DNA from: JBAZOY01 sp041648505
GTDB taxonomy: Bacteria; Desulfobacterota; Syntrophia; Syntrophales; CG2-30-49-12
DNA length: 18,319 nucleotides
Direction of reading: 5' to 3'
NCBI GenBank assembly: GCA_041648505.1
Contig: JBAZOY010000050.1
Span: 1-18,319, forward strand
How positions within the stretch are numbered: position 1 is the first letter of the stretch; every line of letters starts with the position of its first letter. The notes under the pieces are model-generated. The model saw nothing but the letters and a program-made list of their open reading frames with translations, was not told the origin of the DNA and did not search any database. The position numbers and the translations under genes were made by a program. Positions 8,202 through 15,599 of the stretch are shown here, in pieces.

Positions 8202-9224
8202 GTGAAAATAGGTGCTTTATCATTAAAAAACAATGTATTCCTGGCTCCCATGGCAGGCATTACGAACCTGCCGTTTAGAACACTTACGAGGGAATTCGGT
8301 TGCTCTCTGGCTTTTACCGAAATGATCAGCGCTGTCGGACTGTCCAGGAAGATGGAGAAAAGTTACCGATATCTCGACAGTTCACCGGTCGACAGCCCCC
8401 TTGGTGTACAGATTTTCGGATCGGATGCGGATATTCTTGCTGAAGCAGCACAGATCCTTACAGACCGGGATGTTGATCTTTTAGATATTAACATGGGGTG
8501 CCCTGTTAAAAAGGTCGCCCGGACCGGGGCGGGAGCGGCCCTGATGAAAGATCCCGCACAGGTGGCTTCTATTGTCCGGGCAGTCAGAAAGGCCACTCAC
8601 CTGCCTTTGACGGTTAAAATCCGTTCCGGGTGGTACCGTCATGATGTGAAAGCCATCGAGATCGCTCGCATTGCCGAAGATCATGGAGCCGATGCGGTAA
8701 TCATCCATCCCCGATCAGCGGAACAGGGATTTAGCGGTTCGGCAGATTGGAGCATTATTGAAATGGTAAAAAACAAACTGCACATACCTGTGATAGGCAA
8801 CGGAGATATAAGAAGCGCCGAAGATGCACTCAGAATGATGAATGTAACCGGCTGCGACGGTGTAATGGTGGGAAGAAGTACTCTGGGAAACCCTTGGATT
8901 TTCAGAAATATTATACTCTGTCTTGGAGGTCAACGTGCTTTCACTTTGCCTCCCCTGTCAGAGAAGGAACGGATTATTGAACGCCATCTGGACATGGAGA
9001 CAGATTACGCCGGGGGAAAATCAGGGATCAGAAGTTTCCATAAACACCTCCTGTGGTATACGAAGGGATTGACGGGTAGTGCTCAATTCAGACAAACGAT
9101 ATCTTCGATCAATCACAAAGAATGCCCTGACACAAGAAGGGAATGGATACTAAACGAACTGCACCGCTTTTTCTTCAGTACCATTCCGAATTACAGTAAC
9201 TATCCGGAAGTCATAAGTCAGTAG
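8202..9224 (+). CDS. dusB: tRNA-dihydrouridine synthase, DusB-like
   Basis: This FMN enzyme reduces uridine to 5,6-dihydrouridine in tRNA using NADPH. The 340-residue protein has the Dus TIM barrel then a helical C-terminal domain. Visible motifs are VFLAPMAGITNLPFR at 12-26 (FMN site), GVQIFGSDAD, DINMGCPVKKV with catalytic C100, GAGAALMKDP, VKIRSGW, DAVIIHPRSAEQGFSG, GNGDI and GRSTLGNPWIF. The motif set is of the DusB type. The start is GTG at 8202, chosen because it yields the family N-terminus (MKIGxLxLKNNVFLAPMAG); its ribosome site is weak. It sits 72 nt after the foldase gene on the same strand. No defect is visible. Confidence 0.95.
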   Translation: MKIGALSLKNNVFLAPMAGITNLPFRTLTREFGCSLAFTEMISAVGLSRKMEKSYRYLDSSPVDSPLGVQIFGSDADILAEAAQILTDRDVDLLDINMGCPVKKVARTGAGAALMKDPAQVASIVRAVRKATHLPLTVKIRSGWYRHDVKAIEIARIAEDHGADAVIIHPRSAEQGFSGSADWSIIEMVKNKLHIPVIGNGDIRSAEDALRMMNVTGCDGVMVGRSTLGNPWIFRNIILCLGGQRAFTLPPLSEKERIIERHLDMETDYAGGKSGIRSFHKHLLWYTKGLTGSAQFRQTISSINHKECPDTRREWILNELHRFFFSTIPNYSNYPEVISQ

Positions 9225-9336
9225 CCTGCCGCTGAAGGATCATGGCTGGGGCTGGGATATAAACGGTGTATACCTCCCACAACCTGCCGATTTCTTCGAG
9301 TTGAGGCATAAATGGTTTGGATTGGCAGTTTGACAG

Positions 9337-9870
9337 ATGCGCAAAAGAACTCCACAGACAAAACTTCATAAGCTGGGCAGCATCCTCCAGACAACACTGA
9401 AAAAGAAGAACATTTTCATTAATTTTGAAGACGAAAGCTTAATTCAAGTATGGAATAAAGCTTTGGGACCACAGATCGCAGCCCACTCCCGCCCCTTCCA
9501 GTTGAAGGGCGAGACCCTTTTCGTCAAGGTCTCTAGCTCTGTATGGATGCAGCAGCTCCACTTCATGAAAGAGGATATCCTCGAAAAAATAAATCAATCG
9601 TGGGGAAAAACAACGGTAAAAAATATATACTTCTCGATCGGTGAGTTCTCCTTGCCATCGTTAAAAGGAAAAGGGCAACAGTTCGTCCCCCCTGATGCGT
9701 ATCTCTTAAAAGAAAGGGACAAAAAACTGATCGAAAAAAGTATTGTTTCTATACAGGATCAGGAACTTAGGGAGTTACTGGAAAGGGTTATGACTAAAGA
9801 GATAAGTCGGCGGCGGTTCATGGCAAATCAGCAGACTTCTTCTTACGTTATTAGTTTAGAGGACGAATAA
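9337..9870 (+). CDS. DUF721 / DciA-like protein
   Basis: The 177-residue protein carries the DUF721 domain (about 10-100): LGSILQTTLKKKNI, VWNKALGPQIAAHSRPFQLKG, then LFVKVSSSVWMQQLHFMKEDILEKIN. In bacteria lacking DnaC/DnaI, DUF721 proteins (DciA) load or support the replicative helicase DnaB; whether this copy does so is inferred from the domain. The C-terminal 75 residues are charged (DKKLIEKSIVSIQDQELRELLERV) and may form a helical tail. The ATG at 9337 has no strong ribosome site. The 112-nt gap after dusB shows no recognisable element. The 3' end overlaps the convergent DUF1015 gene by 20 bp. Confidence 0.8.
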   Translation: MRKRTPQTKLHKLGSILQTTLKKKNIFINFEDESLIQVWNKALGPQIAAHSRPFQLKGETLFVKVSSSVWMQQLHFMKEDILEKINQSWGKTTVKNIYFSIGEFSLPSLKGKGQQFVPPDAYLLKERDKKLIEKSIVSIQDQELRELLERVMTKEISRRRFMANQQTSSYVISLEDE

Positions 9871-11098
9871 ATATACCGCTTTGCGGCTTGGGTGCAAACC
9901 ATGTAGACTTTGGAGGCATGATTCCACCCCCATCTACGACATCCATTAGTTGAGTTATGTTTATCGGATACAGGGAAAAAGCGACGGCGAATTCACCTGA
10001 ATCTACAAGTCTTTCTAATTCCTCACATCCCTTTATCCCGCCTACGAACTCAATTCTGCTGTCTGTTCTCGTATCCTTAATTCCCAGCACAGGTTCCAAT
10101 AAATGATTCTCCAGAATGGAAACATCCAGGTTGCCGGCAGGAGGATTATCACCCTCATGACAATTGCCTCTCAGAGCCAGTTTGTACCACTTTCCGCCCA
10201 GATACATGCCGAACTCACGTGGCTGTTCGGGTGATTTCTCTTTAAAGTCGCCGGTTATCAAGAATTTTTGACCGATTTTATTGAAAAATCCCGTCTCTTC
10301 CACCGAGGTCGTTATGTCCCTAACAACCCGATTATACTCAAATATTTTAAGCTGATTATGGGGAATCAGGACAGCCATCATGTAGTTATAGGCTTCATCA
10401 CCTCTGTGGTCCGGATTTTGTTCCCTCCTCGTTTTCCCAACCGCGGCGGCAGCGGCAGCCCGGTGGTGACCATCGGCAATGTAGAGGCTATCAATCTTTG
10501 CAAACTCATCCGCAACAGCCTTAATTTTTTTCTCATCACTTATAACCCAGACCGTGTGAGAAACACCATCATCGGCGGTAAAATCATATTCAGGTTGATC
10601 CATGACAACTTCTTTGATAATCCGGTCCAGGGAATCCTGGTACCTGTAAGTTACAAATACCGGTCCTGTCTGGGCATTGACTGCAGTAATGTGTTTTACA
10701 CGATCTATCTCCTTATCATGTCTCGTAAGTTCATGTTTCTTGATCCGACCTGATTCATATTCAGCAATACTTATCCCTCCGACAATGCCGTACTGTTCAT
10801 GATTCAGCATCTTCTGACGGTAGATATAAAAACAGGCCGTTTCATCCTGAGTCATGATGCCAGCCTGGATAAGTCCATTCAGATTCAGCCTCGCTATTTC
10901 ATAAATGTTGTCATTACCGATATCTGAACCGGGTAATGCATCAACCTCCGACTTTTCTACACGTAAAAAACTCAAAGGATTGCCTTCGGTAATTTTTCTC
11001 GCCTCTTCTATGGTTACCACATCATAGGGAAGTGCAGCTACATCCTGCACATATTGCTTCCGGGGTCTCACCGCCTTAAAGGGAACAACAGCAGCCAT
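9851..11098 (-). CDS. DUF1015 family protein
   Basis: The 415-residue protein is a full-length DUF1015 member. It starts with AAVVPFKAVRPRKQYVQDVAALPYDVV, the usual family opening, and contains the hallmark IADGHHRAAAA near the middle and HDKEIDRVKHITAVNAQTGPVFVTY before it. The DGHHR motif resembles ParB/Srx-fold nucleotide-binding or nuclease sites, and the family is often found near serine or amino-acid metabolism genes, but its reaction is not established, so no function is assigned. The ATG at 11098 has AGGAG 7 nt upstream. It runs against the plus-strand DUF721 gene, their last 20 bp overlapping. Its neighbours give no pathway clue. Confidence 0.88.
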   Translation of the reverse strand: MAAVVPFKAVRPRKQYVQDVAALPYDVVTIEEARKITEGNPLSFLRVEKSEVDALPGSDIGNDNIYEIARLNLNGLIQAGIMTQDETACFYIYRQKMLNHEQYGIVGGISIAEYESGRIKKHELTRHDKEIDRVKHITAVNAQTGPVFVTYRYQDSLDRIIKEVVMDQPEYDFTADDGVSHTVWVISDEKKIKAVADEFAKIDSLYIADGHHRAAAAAAVGKTRREQNPDHRGDEAYNYMMAVLIPHNQLKIFEYNRVVRDITTSVEETGFFNKIGQKFLITGDFKEKSPEQPREFGMYLGGKWYKLALRGNCHEGDNPPAGNLDVSILENHLLEPVLGIKDTRTDSRIEFVGGIKGCEELERLVDSGEFAVAFSLYPINITQLMDVVDGGGIMPPKSTWFAPKPQSGIFIRPLN

Positions 11099-11264
11099 AA
11101 CAAATCTCCTCTTGCTAAATTTCTACCACACTGACATATTGAAATCAATCCCCAAAAGGCAGGAACAGGGGTAAGAGCGCTTTGGCGACTCCTTCAGCAA
11201 CTCTATTGTAAATTCAATTTGCACTATATTGCACAGATCTTATCAGAGACAAGATAAATCAACT

Positions 11265-11286
11265 AAAAATAGAAAGGGCTATTTTT
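11265..11286. repeat. AT-rich hairpin upstream of hydrolase
   Basis: AAAAATAG (11265-11272) and CTATTTTT (11279-11286) are perfect 8-bp arms around AAAGGG. The stem is AT-rich, and ends in five T on the plus strand and in AGTTG on the minus strand. It lies in the 242-bp gap between two divergent genes, so it is more likely a regulatory or leader structure than a terminator of a known gene. Confidence 0.3.
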
Positions 11287-11361
11287 ACGAGGACTAATGA
11301 ATTATATCAAAAATTTCTATGGTCTAATATATGATTTATAATGGCCGGGAAGGGAGGTACG

Positions 11362-11835
11362 ATGGATCGCGCGTTTATACACGGACTTGAGGGCAGCAGT
11401 CAGGGAACAAAAGCGACATTCTTCAGAAAAAAATATCCCGATATGATCATTGAAGATTATGTCGGGGCACTCAGTGAGAGAATGGATACGCTGAACAAAA
11501 TCCTTTTTGACAAAAAGGATTTAATACTGGTTGGTTCCAGCTACGGGGGGTTGATGTCCACCATTTATGCGTGCAGCAACGAAAAAAAGGTCAAAAAACT
11601 TATCCTCCTGGCACCTGCCCTTGGCTTTCCGGAATACAAATTTAACTTGAACGAAAAGTTAGTTATCCCCGTAACGATCTATCATGGTTTGTATGACGAT
11701 GTTGTTCCCTGGAAACCCGTTCAGGAGGTTGCCCTTACGCTCTTCGAAAATCTTTCATTCAATACAGTGGACGATGACCATTCATTATATAAAACCTTCC
11801 ATAGCCTGGACTGGGATGAGATGCTGAACCTTTGA
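11362..11835 (+). CDS. Small alpha/beta hydrolase, YqiA-like esterase
   Basis: The 157-residue protein is a compact alpha/beta hydrolase. It begins AFIHGLEGSSQGTKATF, with an oxyanion-type HG motif, and carries the nucleophile elbow GSSYGG with S60, the acid in HGLYDDVVP (D112) and the base in DDDHSL (H140), so a complete Ser-Asp-His triad is visible. The short length and motif spacing resemble UPF0227/YqiA esterases; the natural ester is unknown. The ATG at 11362 is chosen because AAGGGAGGT lies four bases upstream; an in-frame ATG at 11341 would put that ribosome site inside the gene. It is cytosolic, with no signal peptide. It precedes ahbD by 111 nt and may share its transcript. Confidence 0.85.
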   Translation: MDRAFIHGLEGSSQGTKATFFRKKYPDMIIEDYVGALSERMDTLNKILFDKKDLILVGSSYGGLMSTIYACSNEKKVKKLILLAPALGFPEYKFNLNEKLVIPVTIYHGLYDDVVPWKPVQEVALTLFENLSFNTVDDDHSLYKTFHSLDWDEMLNL

Positions 11836-11920
11836 TCTAAGGGTAACGTAACGACAATTCACCCTGAAGACACTTATCTTACTGTGGAACCGGCAGAATA
11901 TTTATTACCGCCATTTTCCA

Positions 11921-11938
11921 CCTGCTAAAGTGCAGGAG
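11921..11938 (+). promoter_or_regulatory. Hairpin overlapping the ahbD ribosome site
   Basis: CCTGC (11921-11925) can pair with GCAGG (11932-11936) around TAAAGT. The 3' arm overlaps the AGGAG ribosome site (11934-11938) of ahbD. Folding would partly hide the site. The stem is only 5 bp, so a regulatory role is speculative. Confidence 0.25.
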
Positions 11939-11946
11939 AACACAGC

Positions 11947-13038
11947 ATGCATAACAAGTCCGTACAAAAAACAAGAAATCTCCCGGTTTTATCAAATACC
12001 CTGAGGATGGTGGCCTGGGAAGTGACGCGTAGCTGCAATCTTTCCTGTGTTCATTGTCGGGCTTCCTCCCGGCACGGTTCCTACCCGGGGGAACTTACCA
12101 CCGATCGATGCCTGAGACTCCTCGACGAAATTGCCCTCTTCAGCAAACCGGTGATTATCTTGACCGGTGGTGAACCGCTTTTCCGGAAGGATATTTTTGA
12201 GATAGCCACCTATGGAACCAAAAAGGGGCTGCGGATGGTCATGGCAACCAACGGAACCCTGGTTACCGAAGAGATGGCCGGCAAGATGCGAGATGCAGGT
12301 ATCAGGAGGGTCAGTATCAGTATTGATGGCATGGATGCAAAAAGCCACGATGCCTTTCGCGGAGTAAGCGGCGCCTTTTCCGGGGCAATGACAGGTATTG
12401 AAGCCCTAAAAAAAGCAGGGATAGATTTTCAGCTCAACACCACCATAGTCCGGACCAATCTCGCCCAGATTAAAGGTATCCTCGATCTGGCCATCGGGCT
12501 CGGCGCGGCCGCCCACCATATATTTCTCCTCGTTCCCACCGGACGGGGAAAAGAAATGTCCGATCAGAGTTTATCTCCTGATGATTACGAAAAGACACTG
12601 CAATGGTTTTATGAAGAGAGCCTGCAATGCCCAATTCAACTGAAGGCTACCTGTGCGCCCCACTACTTTCGAATCCTTCACCAGAAAAGGGAAATCATAC
12701 AAGAAAAACCACGCGAAACAAACAGCGCCCTGCATACCATGACGCGGGGTTGTCTGGGTGGAAGCTCTTTCTGTTTTATCTCCCATACCGGACAGGTACA
12801 GCCCTGCGGCTACCTTGAGCTTGATTGCGGCCAGGTCAAGGAAAATGCCTTCAGGGACATCTGGGAAAACTCTCCCCTGTTCCACAATCTACGAGATTTA
12901 AATCAATATAAAGGTAAATGTGGCCGGTGCGAATTTATAAAAGTATGCGGTGGCTGTCGTGCCCGGGCCTACGAAGCTACAGGAGACTACCTGGCCGAGG
13001 AACCATTATGCATTTATGAGCCTATCCGTCGGGAATAG
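11947..13038 (+). CDS. ahbD: AhbD-type radical SAM heme synthase
   Basis: AhbD completes the siroheme-dependent heme pathway by oxidatively decarboxylating two propionates of Fe-coproporphyrin III to vinyls. The 363-residue protein has the radical-SAM CxxxCxxC cluster at C30, C34 and C37, the TGGEP SAM motif at 73-77, and a C-terminal SPASM/twitch-type cysteine region (CGRCEFIKVCGGCRAR, then EEPLC near 355) for an auxiliary Fe-S cluster. The stretch TRGCLGGSSFCFISHTGQVQPCGYLELDCG and the opening LRMVAWEVTRSCNLSCVHCRA are, as I recall them, AhbD-like rather than NirJ-like; NirJ remains the main alternative. The ATG at 11947 has AGGAG 8 nt upstream. No other ahb or nir gene is in view. This pathway is known from sulfate reducers and archaea, in line with the proposed host. 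Confidence 0.88.
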   Translation: MHNKSVQKTRNLPVLSNTLRMVAWEVTRSCNLSCVHCRASSRHGSYPGELTTDRCLRLLDEIALFSKPVIILTGGEPLFRKDIFEIATYGTKKGLRMVMATNGTLVTEEMAGKMRDAGIRRVSISIDGMDAKSHDAFRGVSGAFSGAMTGIEALKKAGIDFQLNTTIVRTNLAQIKGILDLAIGLGAAAHHIFLLVPTGRGKEMSDQSLSPDDYEKTLQWFYEESLQCPIQLKATCAPHYFRILHQKREIIQEKPRETNSALHTMTRGCLGGSSFCFISHTGQVQPCGYLELDCGQVKENAFRDIWENSPLFHNLRDLNQYKGKCGRCEFIKVCGGCRARAYEATGDYLAEEPLCIYEPIRRE

Positions 13039-13347
13039 CAAGCAGGAGGAGACGCAGGCGTACATGAAACGTACGTCGAGGAGCCGACGACGATACCAAC
13101 GAAGATAGCGCTTTGATTTAGAATTGGAATAAAATAATACTTGCGCAGAGCGGCTACTATTTAATAAAATCCGGGGGAAATTAAAGACCGGACAGTGTCA
13201 GCTTGTAGCGTTATCAATGGTTTTTAATCTTCGCAGTGATAGGGAGAAATAGACGTGTAAACCTTCAGCCATCATCTGTTGGTATCTGGGGTTGGTACCT
13301 GGCTTTTGACTGATGGCTGACTACTGAACGCTTAAATTGAAGGAGTT
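13039..13347 (+). other. 309-nt intergenic region with small repeats
   Basis: No gene is visible. Right after ahbD, two small hairpins overlap: CGTAC/GTACG (13059-13063 and 13071-13075) and CGTCG/CGACG (13074-13078 and 13085-13089), neither followed by a U-tract. The middle is AT-rich and unremarkable. The end holds a 10-bp inverted repeat and a 13-nt tandem repeat, listed separately. The ribosome site AAGGAG (13340-13345) ends the region. Confidence 0.5.
13265..13320. repeat. Inverted repeat enclosing a 13-nt tandem repeat
   Basis: TCAGCCATCA (13265-13274) and TGATGGCTGA (13311-13320) are perfect 10-bp arms 36 nt apart. Inside lie GTTGGTATCTGG (13278-13289) and GTTGGTACCTGG (13291-13302), tandem copies with one mismatch. 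It may be a dispersed intergenic repeat or a leader structure for the DHS-like gene 28 nt downstream. Confidence 0.5.
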
Positions 13348-14367
13348 ATGAAAAAAGAAGCTTATTTAAAGAGGCCGGTTGAGCATATTGATATAACGTC
13401 CATCAATGCTGTGGATATCATTCAGGCCATGAGTGGAATGTCCTTCACGGCGAGGGATCTCGCAAGTGCCGCCGATATATACGACAGAATGCTCAGTGAC
13501 AGAGATTGTGCCATTATATTGACCATAGCCGGCAGCACAAGTGCTGCCGGCTGCATGCAGATCTATTCAGACCTTGTAAAATACAATATGGTGGACGCGA
13601 TCGTTGCCACAGGCGCCACGATTGTGGACATGGATTTTTTTGAAGCTATAGGATTCAGACACTACCAGGGCAGCCCTTTTGTAAATGATCAGCAATTAAG
13701 AAAATTATATATAGACAGGATTTATGATACCTTCATTGATGAAGAAGAACTCCAGGCCTGTGACAGAACGATCAGAGAAATCGCCGACAACCTCCCCCCC
13801 CGCCCCTATTCTTCACGAGAATTTATACGGCAGATGGGACGTTACCTTACAGATCACGCTACAAAGAAAAATTCCCTAGTCCAGACAGCCTACGAACATG
13901 ACGTGCCTATCTTCTGTCCCGCGTTTTCCGACAGCAGCGCCGGTTTTGGCCTTGTCCTGCATCAGCATCAGCATCCCGAAGAACATGTCTCCATTGATTC
14001 CGTAAAGGATTTCAGGGAGTTAACCATGATCAAAATGAAGGCCGAAACAACGGGGCTCCTCATCATCGGAGGAGGTGTCCCCAAGAACTTCGCCCAGGAT
14101 ACAGTGATCTGTGCCGAGATACTGGGCAAACAAGTCCCCCCGCATAAGTATGCCGTACAGATTACCGTTGCCGATGTAAGAGACGGGGCATGTTCCAGTT
14201 CCACTCTAAAGGAAGCATCCTCATGGGGGAAAGTGGATATAGCCTGTGAGCAGATGGTTTACGCCGAGGCAACATCAGTATTACCTTTACTGGCAAGTTA
14301 TGCCTATCACAAGGGAAACTGGGGAAAAAGAAAGCAATTGCGGTTTGCCGGGATATTTGAGGATTAG
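13348..14367 (+). CDS. Deoxyhypusine synthase-like enzyme
   Basis: The 339-residue protein belongs to the DHS family, whose eukaryotic and archaeal members move the aminobutyl group of spermidine to a lysine of eIF5A/aIF5A using NAD. The NAD-site segments AGSTSAAGC, IVATGATIVDMDF and LIIGGGVPKNF are visible. The catalytic lysine region is intact: EASSWGKVD, with K295 aligned to the imine-forming lysine of human DHS, followed by YAEATSVLPLLAS. Bacteria have no eIF5A, so the acceptor differs; a homospermidine-synthase-like role, as evolved in plants, is the most plausible guess. The ATG at 13348 follows AAGGAG with a short 2-nt spacer. An 8-C run (13794-13801) lies in the frame. It is 309 nt after ahbD, with no polyamine gene nearby. 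Confidence 0.88.
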   Translation: MKKEAYLKRPVEHIDITSINAVDIIQAMSGMSFTARDLASAADIYDRMLSDRDCAIILTIAGSTSAAGCMQIYSDLVKYNMVDAIVATGATIVDMDFFEAIGFRHYQGSPFVNDQQLRKLYIDRIYDTFIDEEELQACDRTIREIADNLPPRPYSSREFIRQMGRYLTDHATKKNSLVQTAYEHDVPIFCPAFSDSSAGFGLVLHQHQHPEEHVSIDSVKDFRELTMIKMKAETTGLLIIGGGVPKNFAQDTVICAEILGKQVPPHKYAVQITVADVRDGACSSSTLKEASSWGKVDIACEQMVYAEATSVLPLLASYAYHKGNWGKRKQLRFAGIFED

Positions 14368-14417
14368 ATTCCCAAATATATTTGCTTTTGGAATATCTCT
14401 TTACTATGATGATTAAG

Positions 14418-14444
14418 TTGCTAAAAGATTTGTTATTCTATAAT
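14418..14444 (+). promoter_or_regulatory. Possible promoter for the Rho_N-like gene
   Basis: A perfect TATAAT (14439-14444) lies about 100 nt upstream of the next start, with TTGCTA (14418-14423) 15 nt before it. The spacer is shorter than the usual 16-18 nt and the region is AT-rich, so support is modest. Confidence 0.3.
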
Positions 14445-14543
14445 TAGGTATACTGTTCCCGATCTACTTCAAAAAAGCGTTCCTTTGTTTTATTCATTGC
14501 ACGTTGATTACCTAAAGATAAAAATTAAGGAGGTCTATGCGCG

Positions 14544-14903
14544 ATGTCAGAAGAAACCCGTAAAAAAGAACACAAAGAAAAACATCTGGAAAAGTTGACC
14601 GTCAAGGAATTGCGGAAGATCGCCGCCGAGATTCCCCATGCAAGGGCGATCCATGACATGCATAAGGAGGAACTCGTTGCCTTTATCAAAGAAACCCGGG
14701 GCATCGAAGACGGAACACTCGCCAAGACAAAGACACATGCAGTCAAGATCAAAATGACCAAACCGGAGCTCAAAGCCAGAATCCGCGAACTGAAAATTTT
14801 TAAAATGCAGGCGTCGGAATCTAATGAAAACAAGAAAGCTGCCATGTTGCGGTATCAGATCAGTCAGTTGAAGAAAAAATCGAGACGCGTTGCCACGGCC
14901 TAA
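14544..14903 (+). CDS. Small basic protein with Rho_N-like domain
   Basis: The 119-residue product is highly charged, mostly lysine. Residues 15-52 (LEKLTVKELRKIAAEIPHA, then MHKEELVAFIKE) match the helical, SAP-like N-terminal domain of Rho termination factor, which binds nucleic acid and also occurs in unrelated small proteins. The second half (KMTKPELKARIRELKIFKMQ, then MLRYQISQLKKKSRR) looks like a basic helical or coiled-coil segment resembling ribosomal L29-type helices. There is no signal peptide. A nucleic-acid-binding role is plausible but unproven. AAGGAGG (14527-14533) is 10 nt from the ATG at 14544. A closer ATG at 14537 opens an out-of-frame 8-codon ORF overlapping the start, which may reduce initiation. 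Confidence 0.7.
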   Translation: MSEETRKKEHKEKHLEKLTVKELRKIAAEIPHARAIHDMHKEELVAFIKETRGIEDGTLAKTKTHAVKIKMTKPELKARIRELKIFKMQASESNENKKAAMLRYQISQLKKKSRRVATA

Positions 14904-14951
14904 ACTTTGGAATCGGCTGAAATGTCCCGATCTATATTTGGTGGATTCGTG

Positions 14952-14975
14952 GTGGGTTCGGGGGTGGGTTCGGGG
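14952..14975 (+). repeat. Tandem 12-nt G-rich repeat
   Basis: GTGGGTTCGGGG occurs twice in tandem (14952-14963 and 14964-14975), running directly into the left arm of the adjacent hairpin element. Four G-runs of three or more with short loops (14954-14976) fit a G-quadruplex pattern. Confidence 0.6.
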
Positions 14976-15030
14976 GACATAATACCGATTATTGTCAGCG
15001 ACTCCCCGGAAATTGGTATTATGCCCCCCG
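14971..15030. mobile_element. Hairpin element A, MITE/REP-like
   Basis: Two 20-nt arms (14971-14990 and 15011-15030) pair at 18 of 20 positions, plus one G-T pair, around a 20-nt loop. The left arm begins CGGGGGACATAATACC. The right arm contributes the last codons and the stop of the HEPN gene. The outer arm sequence TTCGGGGGACA is shared with element B. Short non-coding palindromes beginning GGGGAC are familiar as REP/MITE elements mobilised by RAYT (Y1) transposases. No transposase is in the window, so that link is inferred. Confidence 0.6.
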
Positions 15031-15561
15031 ATAACCCCCATTCTCATGTGCAATTGCGTGGCGAAGTGTCGATAGCATTTGAATGCTTTGCCAAGCCCTG
15101 TTTTCTGTGTACAGCTGAAACTTCAGCACGTGTTCGTAGTACTTCTTGGCTCGTTTCAGGAAATCTCCTCTAAAGTCGTCGAGAGAAATCTCTTGTGACT
15201 GTTTCCCTTTAATAAGCTGAGCTATTTCTGTCACTGCCGATTCGTAAACAGCGTAGAGCGTCACAAGAAATGGCCCGCGAAAGAACCTTGGGAGAAAAAC
15301 CTCTATTTGGTGTTCACATTCACTCGCAGCCGCATACCATTCGGGGTCGCCTGACGAGATATGCTCCTGACGGACGCGGGCCTCCAAGCGAGTACGTTCA
15401 GCCTTCGTAAGACTTTCAATGTGAGTTTCAATGACCTGTAAGTAGTCCTCTAACGCATCCAGTTCACAATTTATTTCCAATAGACGGAAATCGAATTCGA
15501 CAGAGTCGATACTCACGGTCTTCTCTGTGGGATTGGATTCACTGTCGCTAACGTTTGTCAT
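15019..15561 (-). CDS. HEPN-domain protein, probably truncated
   Basis: The 180-residue product is mostly helical. It ends in a HEPN-type Rx4H motif, LRHAIAHENGG, with R167 and H172; HEPN RNases of toxin and defence systems use this motif. The preceding helices (FLPRFFRGPFLVTLYAVYESAVTEIAQLIKG and a tyrosine-rich segment) resemble the RiboL-PSP-HEPN or MAE_28990-type families, though I cannot name a subfamily. The last three residues and the TAA are supplied by hairpin element A, so the native C-terminus is probably missing. A short tail after the motif is normal, so activity might survive. The ATG at 15561 overlaps the stop of a 13-codon ORF (ATGA). A cognate antitoxin is not obvious; the upstream 86-codon frame is the only candidate. 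Confidence 0.65.
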   Translation of the reverse strand: MTNVSDSESNPTEKTVSIDSVEFDFRLLEINCELDALEDYLQVIETHIESLTKAERTRLEARVRQEHISSGDPEWYAAASECEHQIEVFLPRFFRGPFLVTLYAVYESAVTEIAQLIKGKQSQEISLDDFRGDFLKRAKKYYEHVLKFQLYTENRAWQSIQMLSTLRHAIAHENGGYRGA

Positions 15562-15599
15562 GCTTTACGAGCCTTTGCTTCTTCTTTGGATGATGTCAT
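15558..15599 (-). CDS. 13-codon ORF linking two genes
   Basis: ATG at 15599 opens MTSSKEEAKARKA and stops at 15558. Its ATG overlaps the stop of the 86-codon frame and its TGA overlaps the start of the HEPN gene, both as ATGA. It has no ribosome site of its own. It may be a coupling relay, a small peptide, or a remnant of a frameshifted gene. Chance is possible for so short an ORF. Confidence 0.35.
   Translation of the reverse strand: MTSSKEEAKARKA

Noticed and set aside
9225..9336. tRNA or small RNA between dusB and the DUF721 gene
   Set aside because: No cloverleaf, no conserved TTCRANY segment and no clear terminator were found in the 112 nt.
10268..10753. 161-codon plus-strand ORF inside DUF1015
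   Set aside because: It is antisense to a well-conserved gene and resembles no family; a shadow frame.
14368..14394. Hairpin after the DHS-like gene (ATTCC/GGAAT)
   Set aside because: The stem is only 5 bp plus an offset AAA/TTT, with no U-tract; too weak to call a terminator.
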